From the IMG/VR virus record IMGVR_UViG_3300025141_000718, positions 1 through 24,464 of that record: a stretch of DNA of 24,464 nt; one strand, 5' to 3'. Below the pieces are notes generated by a model that worked only from the letters and a program-made list of their open reading frames with translations, was not told the DNA's origin and did not search any database. Below, one piece after another: positions 6,005 to 13,735 of the stretch; position 1 is the first letter of the stretch; each line of letters opens with the position of its first letter. The translations under genes and the position numbers were made by a program. This DNA comes from a virus.

Positions 6005-6910
6005 ATGGCGCGGATACGGTCAATCAAGCCAGAGTTTTTTCACCATGAGGGGCTGGCCTCGTGCAGCCCGCATGCTCGCCTTTTGTTTGTTGCGATGCTG
6101 CAGTTAGGGGATAGGTCCGGGCGCTTCAGATGGATCCCAATGCAGGTCCATGCCCACGCCTTTCCCCATGAGCCAGGGCTCGACGTTCCAGCCCTGGCCA
6201 TGGAACTCGAGGGAATCGGATGCATCCGCACCTACACCGTGAACGGAAAGCGTTTTGTGGATATAGAAAACTTCACCAAACACCAGAAAGTGCCTAATTC
6301 TGAAAGGAAATCTGTGCTTCCGAAGGTGTCCCAAGAAACTTTGACAACTTTTGTCGGACACGATGTCGCACAAAGTAGGCATTGGAGGGATGGAAGTATG
6401 GAGACAGTGGAAGACAGTTCTTCTGCTGGTCTCAATGGTAGTTCTGTAGATCTTGGTTCTTCTGTTAGTAGAGTCTGGAATACATATAAGAAATATCATC
6501 CTAAGAGCAGAACTACTCCCCCTGGTAGTTGGCGTGAGTTGGTGGAGAAGGCTCTTGAGGAATACAGCACCGAGGAGATCTGCCTCGTCGTCCGCTGGGC
6601 AAAGGAGAGTCGCGACTACGCCTTCATGCGTAGCAAGAACATCGACAAGCTCAACAACATCCTCGCCACCACGAAACTTCCCGGAAGGATTGAGTCGGCC
6701 CTTGAGTGGGCCGGAGTGGCCACGTCCCTAGAGACCTACCTTGAAGCGAACGCCCAGGCCGCGCTTCGATACAAGGACGAGCTTGAGCAGCGGGGTTGTC
6801 CGATGGACCCGGGCACCCTCACCCACTACATGCAGGAGTACGGGCTTCCGGTTCCGTCCCCTGACGTCGAGAAGAAGGTGATCAAATGGTTGATGAAAAG
6901 GAAGGGGTAG
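6005..6910 (+). CDS. Phage replisome organiser / helicase loader
   Basis: This 301-residue protein begins MARIRSIKPEFF, followed by ARLLFVAMLQLGDRSGRF, the signature opening of phage replication initiators with an N-terminal winged helix. The middle (about 120-155) is Ser-rich and low complexity, probably a linker. The C-terminal domain (WRELVEKALEEYSTEE onward) is helical and resembles DnaD/helicase-loader modules. It would recruit the DnaB-type helicase encoded immediately downstream (2 nt gap) to the phage origin. ATG 6005 is chosen because GAGGGGG lies just upstream; the frame open from 5780 only shadows the regulator. Confidence 0.75.
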   Translation: MARIRSIKPEFFHHEGLASCSPHARLLFVAMLQLGDRSGRFRWIPMQVHAHAFPHEPGLDVPALAMELEGIGCIRTYTVNGKRFVDIENFTKHQKVPNSERKSVLPKVSQETLTTFVGHDVAQSRHWRDGSMETVEDSSSAGLNGSSVDLGSSVSRVWNTYKKYHPKSRTTPPGSWRELVEKALEEYSTEEICLVVRWAKESRDYAFMRSKNIDKLNNILATTKLPGRIESALEWAGVATSLETYLEANAQAALRYKDELEQRGCPMDPGTLTHYMQEYGLPVPSPDVEKKVIKWLMKRKG

Positions 6911-6912
6911 AG

Positions 6913-8223
6913 ATGTTTGAGTTTAGTACGGAGGCCTCCGAGAGGGCCATTGTTGGGGCTGTGTTTCTTGCTGGCGAGCGGGTCTTTTACGAGGCCGAAT
7001 CGCTCGGGCTCAAGGACGAGCACTTCTCAAAGCCGGGGAACAGGATGCTTTGGCGAGCGTTCCGTGACGGGTTGGCGGTTGGTATCAAGCCAGACATCGG
7101 GTTGATACATGAGCGGCATGAGCGGGACATCGTTAAGTTCGGCGGGCTCTCCTGGCTGAGTGCGTTCTCTGGGGCCTGCGGCTCCCTGCAGCACGTTCCG
7201 AATTATGTAGACCGCGTTCTCTCTGGGCACCGCCGGGCGAGGATTCTCCACGCAGCCCGGCTGGCCCTTGAGGCAGGCAAGTCGTCAGACAGCACAGCAG
7301 CAGACATCCACGCCATCCTAGAGGGGGCCTTGAGTGACTCTGCCCAGGAGATTGGCCTCGGCGCTGAGCTGGAGACCGCAGAGAGCATTGTCATGGACTG
7401 GGCGGCAAGGAGACAGTCCGTCCTAGACGGAGAGACTGAGTCCGATGAACTGACCTGGGACATTCACGCCCTCGACCGCTTCGTGTCGGCCGGTCCGGGT
7501 CACTTGGTTGTTATCGGCGGTCGTCCGAAGATGGGGAAGAGCCAGCTTGCCCTCTCCATCATGGCGAACATATCAAGGAATCACGGCCCCACCCTGTTCT
7601 GCTCTGCAGAGATGGGGAGGGATGCCCTCGCTAGGCGGATCCTTTCCTCAAGCGCAGACATCAAGACAACAGACCCCAGGGTCTTTGCGGAGGGCACTGC
7701 TCGGGTGTTCAGCGAGTGGCTGGATGTCCCGATGTTCTTCGACTACAAGGCGCGGTCGTTTCAGAACGTCTCGGCCTCCATCCGCTTCGCTCACCGCAAG
7801 CACGGCATCAAGGCTGCAGCGATTGACTACCTGCAGTTGCTCGAGATGGACGGGGCGAGGACGGAGGAGGAGGAGATCGGACGAGCATCCAAGGGCTTCA
7901 AGAACCTCGCAGAGGACCTCGGAATCCCCATCATCCTTCTTGTCCAGGTGAACCGTCGTTGCGAGGAGAGGGCGGACAAGCGGCCCGTCATGTCTGACAT
8001 TCGCGGGTCCGGTCGTGTCGAGCAGGACGCAGACGCCGTCGTCTTCGTCTACCGAGAGTCCTACTACAACGAGAGATTCGCCCGTCCCAGTCAAGTGGAG
8101 CTCCTCGTCCGAGCCAACAGACACGGGCCAGCGGGGACAGGCATAGCCTTCTGGCGACCGGGTGGTGGCTGGTTCCGAGACCCGACACCGTGGGAGGCCC
8201 TGGGGACAAAAGACCCCAGCTAG
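6913..8223 (+). CDS. dnaB: Replicative DNA helicase, DnaB family
   Basis: This 436-residue protein is the normal length for DnaB. The N-terminal domain (ERAIVGAVFLAGE) is followed by the RecA-like core: Walker A GGRPKMGKS (202-210), FCSAEM with the catalytic Glu, Walker B AAIDYLQLL (302-310), VQVNRRCEERADKRP, SDIRGSGRVEQDADAV, and RANRHGPAG near the end. It unwinds DNA at the phage fork as a hexamer. GAAGGGG at 6901-6907 favours ATG 6913 over the in-frame ATG 6886. Its last codons and stop lie inside the terminator hairpin. Confidence 0.93.
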   Translation: MFEFSTEASERAIVGAVFLAGERVFYEAESLGLKDEHFSKPGNRMLWRAFRDGLAVGIKPDIGLIHERHERDIVKFGGLSWLSAFSGACGSLQHVPNYVDRVLSGHRRARILHAARLALEAGKSSDSTAADIHAILEGALSDSAQEIGLGAELETAESIVMDWAARRQSVLDGETESDELTWDIHALDRFVSAGPGHLVVIGGRPKMGKSQLALSIMANISRNHGPTLFCSAEMGRDALARRILSSSADIKTTDPRVFAEGTARVFSEWLDVPMFFDYKARSFQNVSASIRFAHRKHGIKAAAIDYLQLLEMDGARTEEEEIGRASKGFKNLAEDLGIPIILLVQVNRRCEERADKRPVMSDIRGSGRVEQDADAVVFVYRESYYNERFARPSQVELLVRANRHGPAGTGIAFWRPGGGWFRDPTPWEALGTKDPS

Positions 8224-8246
8224 ACGAGTCCGGCTGGGGTCTTTTG
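8207..8246. terminator. Intrinsic terminator overlapping the helicase stop
   Basis: CAAAAGACCCCAGC (8207-8220) and GCTGGGGTCTTTTG (8233-8246) form a perfect 14-bp stem with a 12-nt loop that contains the TAG stop. The stem ends with A4/T4, so it can act on either strand, although no long T-run follows. It separates the replication genes from the small gene at 8307. Confidence 0.8.
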
Positions 8247-8272
8247 GAGCGTCCCGCCCAGAAGGTTAGAGA

Positions 8273-8300
8273 TTGATGTACGTCGTCCTAGTGCTATGCT
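8273..8300 (+). promoter_or_regulatory. Possible promoter giving a leaderless mRNA
   Basis: TTGATG (8273-8278), a 16-bp spacer and TATGCT (8295-8300) give a moderate promoter match. The -10 box ends 6 nt before the ATG at 8307, and no SD is visible, the arrangement seen for leaderless transcripts. The terminator just upstream means the gene needs its own promoter. Confidence 0.45.
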
Positions 8301-8306
8301 CCCGAC

Positions 8307-8510
8307 ATGAACGACGACGACGACACCGACCGGGCCTGCATCGCCTGCCCAGCCATCTACACTGGGGGCATCAAGTGCCCTGACTGCGGAGAGCCCGGCG
8401 AGCCGCTACCCGGCGTGCCGATGGTCGAGCTGATGGACGACTCCGGCGAGTGGTTGCGCGGCTCGGCTCGGGCCGATGCGATCAAGGGGACTGGGCAATC
8501 TTTTTTGTAA
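8307..8510 (+). CDS. Small zinc-ribbon-like protein
   Basis: This 67-residue protein opens with an Asp-rich run, then CIACPAIYTGGIKCPDCGEPGEP: two Cys pairs that can bind one zinc. The remainder is acidic and unremarkable. No SD precedes the ATG; a -10-like TATGCT sits 6 nt upstream. The stop is 5 nt from the stop of the convergent minus-strand gene. Function unknown. Confidence 0.55.
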   Translation: MNDDDDTDRACIACPAIYTGGIKCPDCGEPGEPLPGVPMVELMDDSGEWLRGSARADAIKGTGQSFL

Positions 8511-8515
8511 ATACA

Positions 8516-8848
8516 CTACTCGCCACCCGTAATCGATAGTGCCCTTCCCCATGCGGAGCTTATGCCTCGTCGCTTCCTAGCTCGGGCTACGGCCTGGTGG
8601 GATACACCCAAGTCCTTGCCGACCCTGCGGTCGGACCACACTCCGAGTTTTGGGTGGTACTCTTCCTTTGGGATACCGCCGGGCCCACGGGCAGCGGAGA
8701 GGTCGACACCGAAGCGAATCAGCGAGCTCTTCGCCGTCCTCCAGTTGATCCCCCACTTCGCAGCAAGGGCGTTGATGCTTCCGATGGCCTCGTAGTCCTC
8801 AATAAACTTACTCTTCATATCGTCGGTGATAATGTTGCTGGCACCCAT
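8516..8848 (-). CDS. Double helix-turn-helix DNA-binding protein
   Basis: This 110-residue protein has two HTH-like units: GSINALAAKWGINWRTAKSS (about 23-43) and SDRRVGKDLGVSHQAVARAR (about 75-94). Such tandem Homeodomain-like/HTH units occur in phage regulators and in DNA-binding tails of transposition or packaging proteins. ATG 8848 is used because AAGGAGAAC precedes it; it starts 1 nt past the methyltransferase stop, so both are probably co-expressed. A regulatory role linked to the methyltransferase is plausible but not shown. Confidence 0.65.
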   Translation of the reverse strand: MGASNIITDDMKSKFIEDYEAIGSINALAAKWGINWRTAKSSLIRFGVDLSAARGPGGIPKEEYHPKLGVWSDRRVGKDLGVSHQAVARARKRRGISSAWGRALSITGGE

Positions 8849-8849
8849 G

Positions 8850-10163
8850 CTAGTTCTCCTTTGCGTTGGCAATTTGTTCTGCAATCCGCTGGGCCACGAT
8901 TGGCGTCACGGCATTTCCCACCTGTCTGTACTGGCTGGTCTTCGTTCCCTTCAGTGGGTACTCGTCGGGGAGGTCCATGAGGCGAGCACACTCGGCCACT
9001 GTTAGCCTCCTGCGCCCTGTCGCCAGCCAGAGTGTGTCCGGGGCCCTCGCTGGCCCTCCTTGGGCCGTCCAGCCCGTGCTCTCCTTCCCGTTAGTCCCCT
9101 TGTACTCGGTCGCACTGACGAGAGCGCTGGGCCTGTCCAAGAGTTCGGGGTGCTCGCCCTTTCTCCACCTGGACTCGGTGAGGAAGGGCTGCGACGACCC
9201 GCCCGGGCTGCCCCGAAGGGCGCAGGAGGGCTCGTCCACCCCGTGTCTCTCATACCGAGCCCCGCCGTCCCGGCCCCGCCGGTACTCAATCCACGGACCA
9301 GCGTTACCAATCTGGCTAGCCGCAATCGTGGTACACGGCTCGCCCGTCAGGTCCCGGTAGTTCCTCTTGTGTGCGAGCTCGGGTGTCTGCGGGTTCCTTC
9401 CGCCCCCGATGACCCGAAGCATCTGGTTCCCCTTTCCTCCGATGGTGGGTGCCGGCTCCTCCGTGCTAGCTGGCCTCTCTTGCCTCGGGTTGTTGGTCGA
9501 GTTCCTGCTTCCGCTGAGCTCGCCGGTCAGGCCGAGGGCTTGACCCACGGTGTTCCAGGGCAGGAGGTTCTTGTCGAAGAGCCCCCGCTCCTTCTCCGGA
9601 TTTGCGTGCGTCCGCTCGGGAAACTCGACGGCGTGTGGGCCGGCGACGATGAACACCCTGCGCCTCCTCTGGGGGACGCCGAAGTCAGCACTGTCTAGGA
9701 TTTTCCAGCTAACCCAGTTGAACCGCTTTCGTAGGTCTTCCAAGATCACCTGATTGAAGTAGGCGTTTGGGCAGAGGGGCGTCCCGACGCAGCACTTCCC
9801 CTGCTTGCAGGCCCCCTTGTGGTTGGTGAGCCCGACCACGTTCTCTCCCACGAACCACGTTGGTCCGGTGAAGTCCACCGCCTCGACAGTGGCAGGCCAC
9901 ATGTTCCTTTCGTCTTGGGCCCCCTTCCTCTTTCCCGCAGTAGACCAGGCCTGACAAGGGAACGAGGACCACAGTAGGTCCGGCGCCATGCCCTCGTATA
10001 GGGACAGGTCTCGGACGTCACCCTGGACGGCTGGGAGCCCTGCAGCCCGCATCGTGGAGCAGGCATCTTCATCCCACTCCACACAAGCGAGGTGTTCAAG
10101 CCCCGCAGCCTCGAGTCCGAGGGCAGCGCCCCCAGCTCCAGCGAATAGTTCAAGTACTTTCAT
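8850..10163 (-). CDS. dcm: DNA (cytosine-5-)-methyltransferase
   Basis: This 437-residue protein carries the ordered C5-methyltransferase motifs: I LFAGAGGAALG (6-16), IV SFPCQAWS (catalytic Cys 70), VI WFVGENVVG (about 103-111), VIII QRRRRVFIV (165-173), and X YRQVGNAVTP near the C-terminus. Residues about 180-385 are the target-recognition region, long and Gly/Arg/Asn-rich. A short Cys-rich insert (CKQGKCCVGTPLC, about 119-131) follows motif VI. It transfers methyl from S-adenosylmethionine to cytosine C5. No restriction endonuclease lies nearby, so it is probably an orphan phage enzyme protecting phage DNA. SD GAAGGAGAAGAG precedes the ATG. Confidence 0.93.
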   Translation of the reverse strand: MKVLELFAGAGGAALGLEAAGLEHLACVEWDEDACSTMRAAGLPAVQGDVRDLSLYEGMAPDLLWSSFPCQAWSTAGKRKGAQDERNMWPATVEAVDFTGPTWFVGENVVGLTNHKGACKQGKCCVGTPLCPNAYFNQVILEDLRKRFNWVSWKILDSADFGVPQRRRRVFIVAGPHAVEFPERTHANPEKERGLFDKNLLPWNTVGQALGLTGELSGSRNSTNNPRQERPASTEEPAPTIGGKGNQMLRVIGGGRNPQTPELAHKRNYRDLTGEPCTTIAASQIGNAGPWIEYRRGRDGGARYERHGVDEPSCALRGSPGGSSQPFLTESRWRKGEHPELLDRPSALVSATEYKGTNGKESTGWTAQGGPARAPDTLWLATGRRRLTVAECARLMDLPDEYPLKGTKTSQYRQVGNAVTPIVAQRIAEQIANAKEN

Positions 10164-10177
10164 CTCTCTTCTCCTTC

Positions 10178-10978
10178 CTAGATGACGACTCCGTCGCCAT
10201 CACATGATTTGCACTTTGGATCTACCGGGCGCATCCCGTAGTCCTCAGGGCCAGCCTCGTTGCCCCAACCGTCGCAGACGGTCTGGCCGTCCCAACACTT
10301 CTCGCATCCGTGAGTGCGGTTCCACTCAGCCTCCGACTCTTCCTCTGCCTCCTTCTCAGCGGCATCCAACTCAGCGACAGAGCAGGGGAGCCTCACGCTG
10401 TAGCCTTCGGTGCAGTCCAGGCCATCGCTGCCTTCGCAGTAGGGGTAGACCGTGAACCTCCCCCGGGGGTCGGACTCGTTGGTCTCAAAGTCAACGGGCA
10501 GGCCCGCCGCTGTGTACTTGAAGAAGGTCTTCTTCAGGCTACGAAGGGACATGGCGTCCGCTTCGGCCTGAGTACAGGGCCGCTGGCCCGGCTCGGCATC
10601 AGCGTCGAACCCACCGGCCGCCCGGAACCCGTTCGCCACCCAGTCCCCCGCCTCAATGAGACAGCCGAAGTGGCCGAACAGGTCTTTGGCAGAGCGGATG
10701 GTCTTCCCTTCCTTGCGGGCGAAGCCCTGGACGACAGCCTTGCGAACGTCGCTGTGTTTCCAGCCGTTCTCCTCGCAGTAGCCATCCATGCAGGTTGCGC
10801 TGCAGAAACCGCTCTGCCACCAAGAGTCCAGCGGCCCGTTGCCGAAGAACCCAAGCGGGTTGGGGATTCCGGGGTCCTTCTCGGGGAGCTCCGCATAACA
10901 AAAGCAGCAGATGTCGTCTGGGAAGTCGCTCATCTGGCAGTATCGATCCCAGTCTTGGCTGGGGCAGTAGTTAATCAT
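10178..10978 (-). CDS. Cys-rich 266-residue protein, unknown
   Basis: Start ATG 10978 follows AGGAGAAGAGAG; the frame open to 11194 is a shadow of the gene upstream. The N-terminus has CCFCYAELPE, then CSATCMDGYCEENGW, a spacing like an MYM/FCS zinc finger. The C-terminus has CEKCWDGQTVC and CKSCDGDG, the CxxCxGxG form of DnaJ-type zinc repeats. The middle is mixed alpha/beta with no recognised domain. It may be a multi-zinc scaffold or RNA/DNA-binding protein; function is open. Confidence 0.7.
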   Translation of the reverse strand: MINYCPSQDWDRYCQMSDFPDDICCFCYAELPEKDPGIPNPLGFFGNGPLDSWWQSGFCSATCMDGYCEENGWKHSDVRKAVVQGFARKEGKTIRSAKDLFGHFGCLIEAGDWVANGFRAAGGFDADAEPGQRPCTQAEADAMSLRSLKKTFFKYTAAGLPVDFETNESDPRGRFTVYPYCEGSDGLDCTEGYSVRLPCSVAELDAAEKEAEEESEAEWNRTHGCEKCWDGQTVCDGWGNEAGPEDYGMRPVDPKCKSCDGDGVVI

Positions 10979-11222
10979 CTCTCTTCTCCTTTCCTTGTGC
11001 AAGAAAGCAGGCGTGGCTGGGGTCAGTGTGGAACCACTGCCCCTCGTCGTCGCAGTACCAGACCGGCCTGTCGCAGTCGGCGCATGGTTCGCCGTCAATC
11101 TCTGGGGTGTAGTCGTCGTGGGTAATCGCGCAGGCCCTACAGTGGTTTGGCTTGCAGTAGTAGTGGAGATGGAACTCCGTGCCGCAGTCCTCACAGCGCC
11201 TCGCTTCGGTTGAATCTTTCAT
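10971..11222 (-). CDS. Small multi-Cys zinc-finger protein
   Basis: This 83-residue protein has nine Cys, arranged as CEDC, HCRAC, CADC, WYC and a later HAC, suggesting two zinc sites. It has several His next to the Cys (FHLHYYC). SD AGGAGAAGAC precedes the ATG; its last codons (KEKRDD) double as the SD of the following gene, overlapping it by 8 nt. No family recognised. Confidence 0.65.
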   Translation of the reverse strand: MKDSTEARRCEDCGTEFHLHYYCKPNHCRACAITHDDYTPEIDGEPCADCDRPVWYCDDEGQWFHTDPSHACFLAQGKEKRDD

Positions 11223-11234
11223 GTCTTCTCCTTC

Positions 11235-11477
11235 CTAAAGCCACTCGACATGGCCGAATGGCATCTCGTTAATGTTCATTGAGGCGAATTCCTCGTAGTC
11301 GGCAAACGTCCTCATGTTTCCGTTGTCGTCCAGTGGTCCGTGGTCGTCTTGATTCTTCTCGTACATCTCCTTGATTGCGTTGCGGGCCTCCTCTCTGGTT
11401 CGCCCGATGGCGGTGAGCTCGTAGCCAAAGACGTTGAGTTGGGCTAGGTAGACGGTCTGTTTATTCTTCTTGTTCAT
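11235..11477 (-). CDS. Small conserved-type phage protein
   Basis: This 80-residue protein reads as beta-strand, helix, then an acidic loop: VYLAQLNVFGYELTAIGRT followed by REEARNAIKEMYEKNQ. The fold order resembles small double-stranded-RNA-binding-like or 'DUF' phage proteins that start with a YxAxxxxFGYELxAxGxT strand. SD AGGAGGAACC precedes the ATG. Its TAG begins the SD of the next gene (TAGGAAGGAG). Function unknown. Confidence 0.6.
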   Translation of the reverse strand: MNKKNKQTVYLAQLNVFGYELTAIGRTREEARNAIKEMYEKNQDDHGPLDDNGNMRTFADYEEFASMNINEMPFGHVEWL

Positions 11478-11486
11478 GGTTCCTCC

Positions 11487-11831
11487 TTAGTACTCGGCCG
11501 GGTCGGCCGGGTAGTGGTCGTTGTGAAAGTAGTCAAGCTGGTCCTTCGGGGCATCTTCGTCGGCCCAGTCGGTGTCGGGGGCCACCTCCTCCGAGTGGAG
11601 GACGACGGAGACCTCGTTCTGGGTTTCAATCCAGACGTGGGCCCCGCAGGACAGGGGCTTGTCCGGTCGGTAGATGACTCGAGCCACCTCCTCGCCCTCC
11701 TTGTCGTAGATGATGGCCCCGTGACCGTAGTCGTTTGACTTGTAGGTCTTCACGGTCAGGACCGGGTCGGTCTTGCCGTGCTTCCGGTTCGCCTTGATGA
11801 CGTGTTGGTTGACGTGGATTATTGTTTTCAT
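11487..11831 (-). CDS. Conserved phage hypothetical protein (VNQHVIK family)
   Basis: This 114-residue protein opens IIHVNQHVIKANRKHG, then PVLTVKTYKSN and RPDKPLSCGAHVWIET, a pattern I recognise from uncharacterised proteins in many phages. It is compact and beta-rich with an acidic C-terminal third (DTDWADEDAPKDQLD). The ATG overlaps the upstream TAA by one base (TAATG), so it is coupled to its neighbour. No biochemical function is known to me. Confidence 0.7.
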   Translation of the reverse strand: MKTIIHVNQHVIKANRKHGKTDPVLTVKTYKSNDYGHGAIIYDKEGEEVARVIYRPDKPLSCGAHVWIETQNEVSVVLHSEEVAPDTDWADEDAPKDQLDYFHNDHYPADPAEY

Positions 11832-12421
11832 TATTGGTCACCCGTCGAACAGAAAGCCTTGATGGCATCCAACAGAGCCTGCTCCTTAGCGGGCAGGTTG
11901 CCCACCAGGGACACAGCCTTCTCGGCGTCCTCAACCGAGAGTATGTTGCGACCTGTGACACGCTCAAAGACGGAGACGATGTCGCACTGGTCACTGAACC
12001 CCTGAGCCATAGACCCTGGGCTCTCCCATGTGTGGCCGCACTCCTGTGACCACTCACCTGCGGTGTCCAGTGCGCCCTCAAGGTTGGACAAGTGGATGGG
12101 GCCATTCGCAACAGTGGCGTAGACGTCAAGCGCCGTTAGCACGTCGTCAGGGTCATGCCCTCCGTGCTCTATTCTAGACAGCAAGCCCAGGGCTTCGCTT
12201 ATCTTGGCGAGGTCGACGGTGCTGCTGCCTTCAAGCTCTGCGTAGAACTCCACGGCCTGGATAATCTCGTCCGAGTCAGTGGTTGTTCCGTTGCTATCGA
12301 GTGCTTCATACAACTGGACGGCTTCTTCGTGCCCCCCGCTGTTGTGCTCAAGGTCATTCTTAATAGCCTCGGCGCACTCAATGATGCTCTCAATGTTCTC
12401 AGTAAGGTTTTCGATGTTCAT
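11831..12421 (-). CDS. Acidic helical hypothetical protein
   Basis: This 196-residue protein is acidic and strongly helical, with repeated alpha-hairpin segments (LTENIESIIECAEAIKNDLEH; IIQAVEFYAELEG; DVLTALDVYATVANG). No Walker, zinc or catalytic motif is visible. AAGGAG lies 10 nt upstream of the ATG, inside the end of the candidate mini-gene at 12427. Unknown function; the helical repeats suggest a protein-interaction role. Confidence 0.6.
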   Translation of the reverse strand: MNIENLTENIESIIECAEAIKNDLEHNSGGHEEAVQLYEALDSNGTTTDSDEIIQAVEFYAELEGSSTVDLAKISEALGLLSRIEHGGHDPDDVLTALDVYATVANGPIHLSNLEGALDTAGEWSQECGHTWESPGSMAQGFSDQCDIVSVFERVTGRNILSVEDAEKAVSLVGNLPAKEQALLDAIKAFCSTGDQ

Positions 12422-12426
12422 GTTCT

Positions 12427-12522
12427 CTATCTCCTTCTTTCGTTGTTAGGGGTGCCGGTTTGACCACCTTCAATCAGGCGTCCGTTCACCACGCTGGCCC
12501 AAAGGCCAACTCCGGCAGGCAT
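12427..12522 (-). CDS. Candidate 31-residue mini-protein
   Basis: A short frame in an otherwise empty 166-nt gap encodes 31 residues (34 if the in-frame ATG at 12531 is used): small/hydrophobic (GVGLWASVVNGRLIEGG) then basic (NNERRR). AAGGTG lies about 8 nt before ATG 12522. Its end supplies the AAGGAG SD of the next gene, the same habit seen at other boundaries here. Length makes chance possible. Confidence 0.35.
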   Translation of the reverse strand: MPAGVGLWASVVNGRLIEGGQTGTPNNERRR

Positions 12523-12587
12523 ACCAGTCATCACCTTGAGTTATGTCGACGGCCCAGGTGACGGCGGGTTAGGGGGGAGTGGGCCGC

Positions 12588-13019
12588 CTAGGTGGAACTC
12601 GCTGGGTACAAGTCCTCTTGTGCCTTGAGACCGTCCTTCACGGCGTCGAGGCGGAACTTGTATGTCTTTCCTGTGTGGATGTGTCTGCCCAACACTGGGT
12701 ACTTCCTTGCCTTCGGCTTGATGCCGCAGACTCGGTACACACCGTTGTGCGTCCTGAACATCTTCCCGTAGTCGTCCGGCTCGAGGCCGAACCCGTGGGC
12801 GAGGCGCTTGAACGCTGTCTCCTTCGGGTCGATAGCCTCGCCGTCCTCCGTCCTCTGGGGGACGACGAACTTGAACGCCACCGGGGCCTCGGTGCTGGAG
12901 TACGTGCAGTGCTTGCGCTCCAGGACGAGGCCGTGCTTGTCGGCAACTACGGCGAGCGCCTCTCGCGCCTCCTCAAGAATCATCTTCAAAGTGCTTCGGT
13001 CAATAGAATCAATAGTCAT
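12588..13019 (-). CDS. Conserved-type phage protein, 143 residues
   Basis: Start ATG 13019 follows GGAAGGAAAG. The N-terminus is helical (IDRSTLKMILEEAREALAVVADKHG). The C-terminal half, KMFRTHNGVYRVCGIKPKA then RKYPVLGRHIHTGKTYKF, is a small beta-domain I recognise from unannotated phage proteins that pair a 'fxxxGxxYRVxGixPr..kYPV' motif with a short helix. No catalytic residues are evident. The leader carries the CTGCCAC-type palindrome 18 nt upstream. Confidence 0.65.
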   Translation of the reverse strand: MTIDSIDRSTLKMILEEAREALAVVADKHGLVLERKHCTYSSTEAPVAFKFVVPQRTEDGEAIDPKETAFKRLAHGFGLEPDDYGKMFRTHNGVYRVCGIKPKARKYPVLGRHIHTGKTYKFRLDAVKDGLKAQEDLYPASST

Positions 13020-13036
13020 CAGTCTTTCCTTCCTTC

Positions 13037-13050
13037 GCCACCTAGGTGGC
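13037..13050. repeat. Palindrome GCCACCTAGGTGGC, copy 1
   Basis: A perfect 14-bp palindrome and the most isolated copy of the dispersed CTGCCAC-N4-GTGGCAG family. The TAG at 13044-13042 that ends the upstream gene lies in its centre, and the next gene's start is 18 nt downstream. On the plus strand it is followed by TTTTT (13053-13057), so it could also act as a terminator against antisense transcription. Confidence 0.7.
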
Positions 13051-13257
13051 AGTTTTTGGTGACGGCCCCGCCTCTCGGGCAACGAACCGACCACCGACAC
13101 ACCCGGCCCAGGCAACAAACGCCTGCTCTCGGGACATCGTTTTAGTAAACATAATCGCCAGCGATCCGGCCTCATGAGAGACCGTGAGCCCTGACTTCAA
13201 CAACAAGAGGAGCTCCGGGAATGGAATCGCCTCCCTCTCATCAACAATCTTTCCCAC
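13042..13257 (-). CDS. Small hypothetical protein, GTG start
   Basis: This 71-residue protein starts at GTG 13257, which overlaps the previous TAG by one base (TAGTG) and has AGGGAGAA just upstream. The long frame to 13428 is a shadow. It contains a hydrophobic-acidic N-terminus (IPFPELLLLLKSGLTVSHE) and a helix REQAFVAWAGCVGGRFVA. Its last codons and stop are contributed by the palindrome. No family recognised. Confidence 0.55.
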   Translation of the reverse strand: MGKIVDEREAIPFPELLLLLKSGLTVSHEAGSLAIMFTKTMSREQAFVAWAGCVGGRFVAREAGPSPKTAT

Positions 13258-13499
13258 TACATTCTCCCTGGACCGTGGTCCGCTTCGTGTTGTCGTTGTA
13301 ACTCTTGCTCGACTTCGGGCTGACACCCAAGGCACAGTCCGGTGTCGGACATGACGGCCTCGGGGATCCGACATCGAGGGCAGACGCAGTCGCACTGGCA
13401 AGCAGTGCAGCGTCCACACGATTGGCAATAGGGCGCATGTTGTTTCTTCCTTTCTTCTGGTCGGTTCACAAAGACTCCTCCTAGTTGGCTATCGCTCAT
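13257..13499 (-). CDS. Cys-rich zinc-binding mini-protein
   Basis: This 80-residue protein has a dense Cys block, CQSCGRCTACQCDCVCPRC, and a second pair CLGC, enough for two or three zinc ions. A short basic N-terminus (RPEERKKQH) precedes it. The ATG overlaps the upstream TGA, and the SD (AAGGAGGAAGC) is the tail of the upstream coding region. Function unknown. Confidence 0.6.
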   Translation of the reverse strand: MSDSQLGGVFVNRPEERKKQHAPYCQSCGRCTACQCDCVCPRCRIPEAVMSDTGLCLGCQPEVEQELQRQHEADHGPGRM

Positions 13500-13735
13500 G
13501 CTTCCTCCTTCCTCACAACCTCGACGGTCGTTTCTGTGTGGGTCACTAACTTAAGCTCTATGCCGCCATCACGGCCCCCATCGAGTACATAGCTTTGGTT
13601 GGGGTTAGGTGGTTTGTCTAGGGCGTCTTCCCGGCGAACTCGGGCTCTAGCTGGGAGCGCTTGGCACCCGACCATGTCCTCTATCCACTCAAACATCTGG
13701 GCTTCACTGGGGAATCGTATCGCTAGGTTAATCAT
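13496..13735 (-). CDS. Small hypothetical protein ending in KEEA
   Basis: This 79-residue protein has an N-terminal strand-helix (INLAIRFPSEAQMFEWIEDM) and a beta-rich C-terminal half (GGIELKLVTHTETTVEVV). It ends RKEEA because AAGGAGGAAGCA is simultaneously its last codons and the SD of the next gene. ATGA overlaps mark both ends. No family recognised. Confidence 0.6.
   Translation of the reverse strand: MINLAIRFPSEAQMFEWIEDMVGCQALPARARVRREDALDKPPNPNQSYVLDGGRDGGIELKLVTHTETTVEVVRKEEA

Noticed and set aside
12583-12596. Ninth copy of the palindrome (GCCGCCTAGGTGGA)
   Set aside because: Only the centre matches; both outer arms of CTGCCAC...GTGGCAG are lost, so it was not counted.
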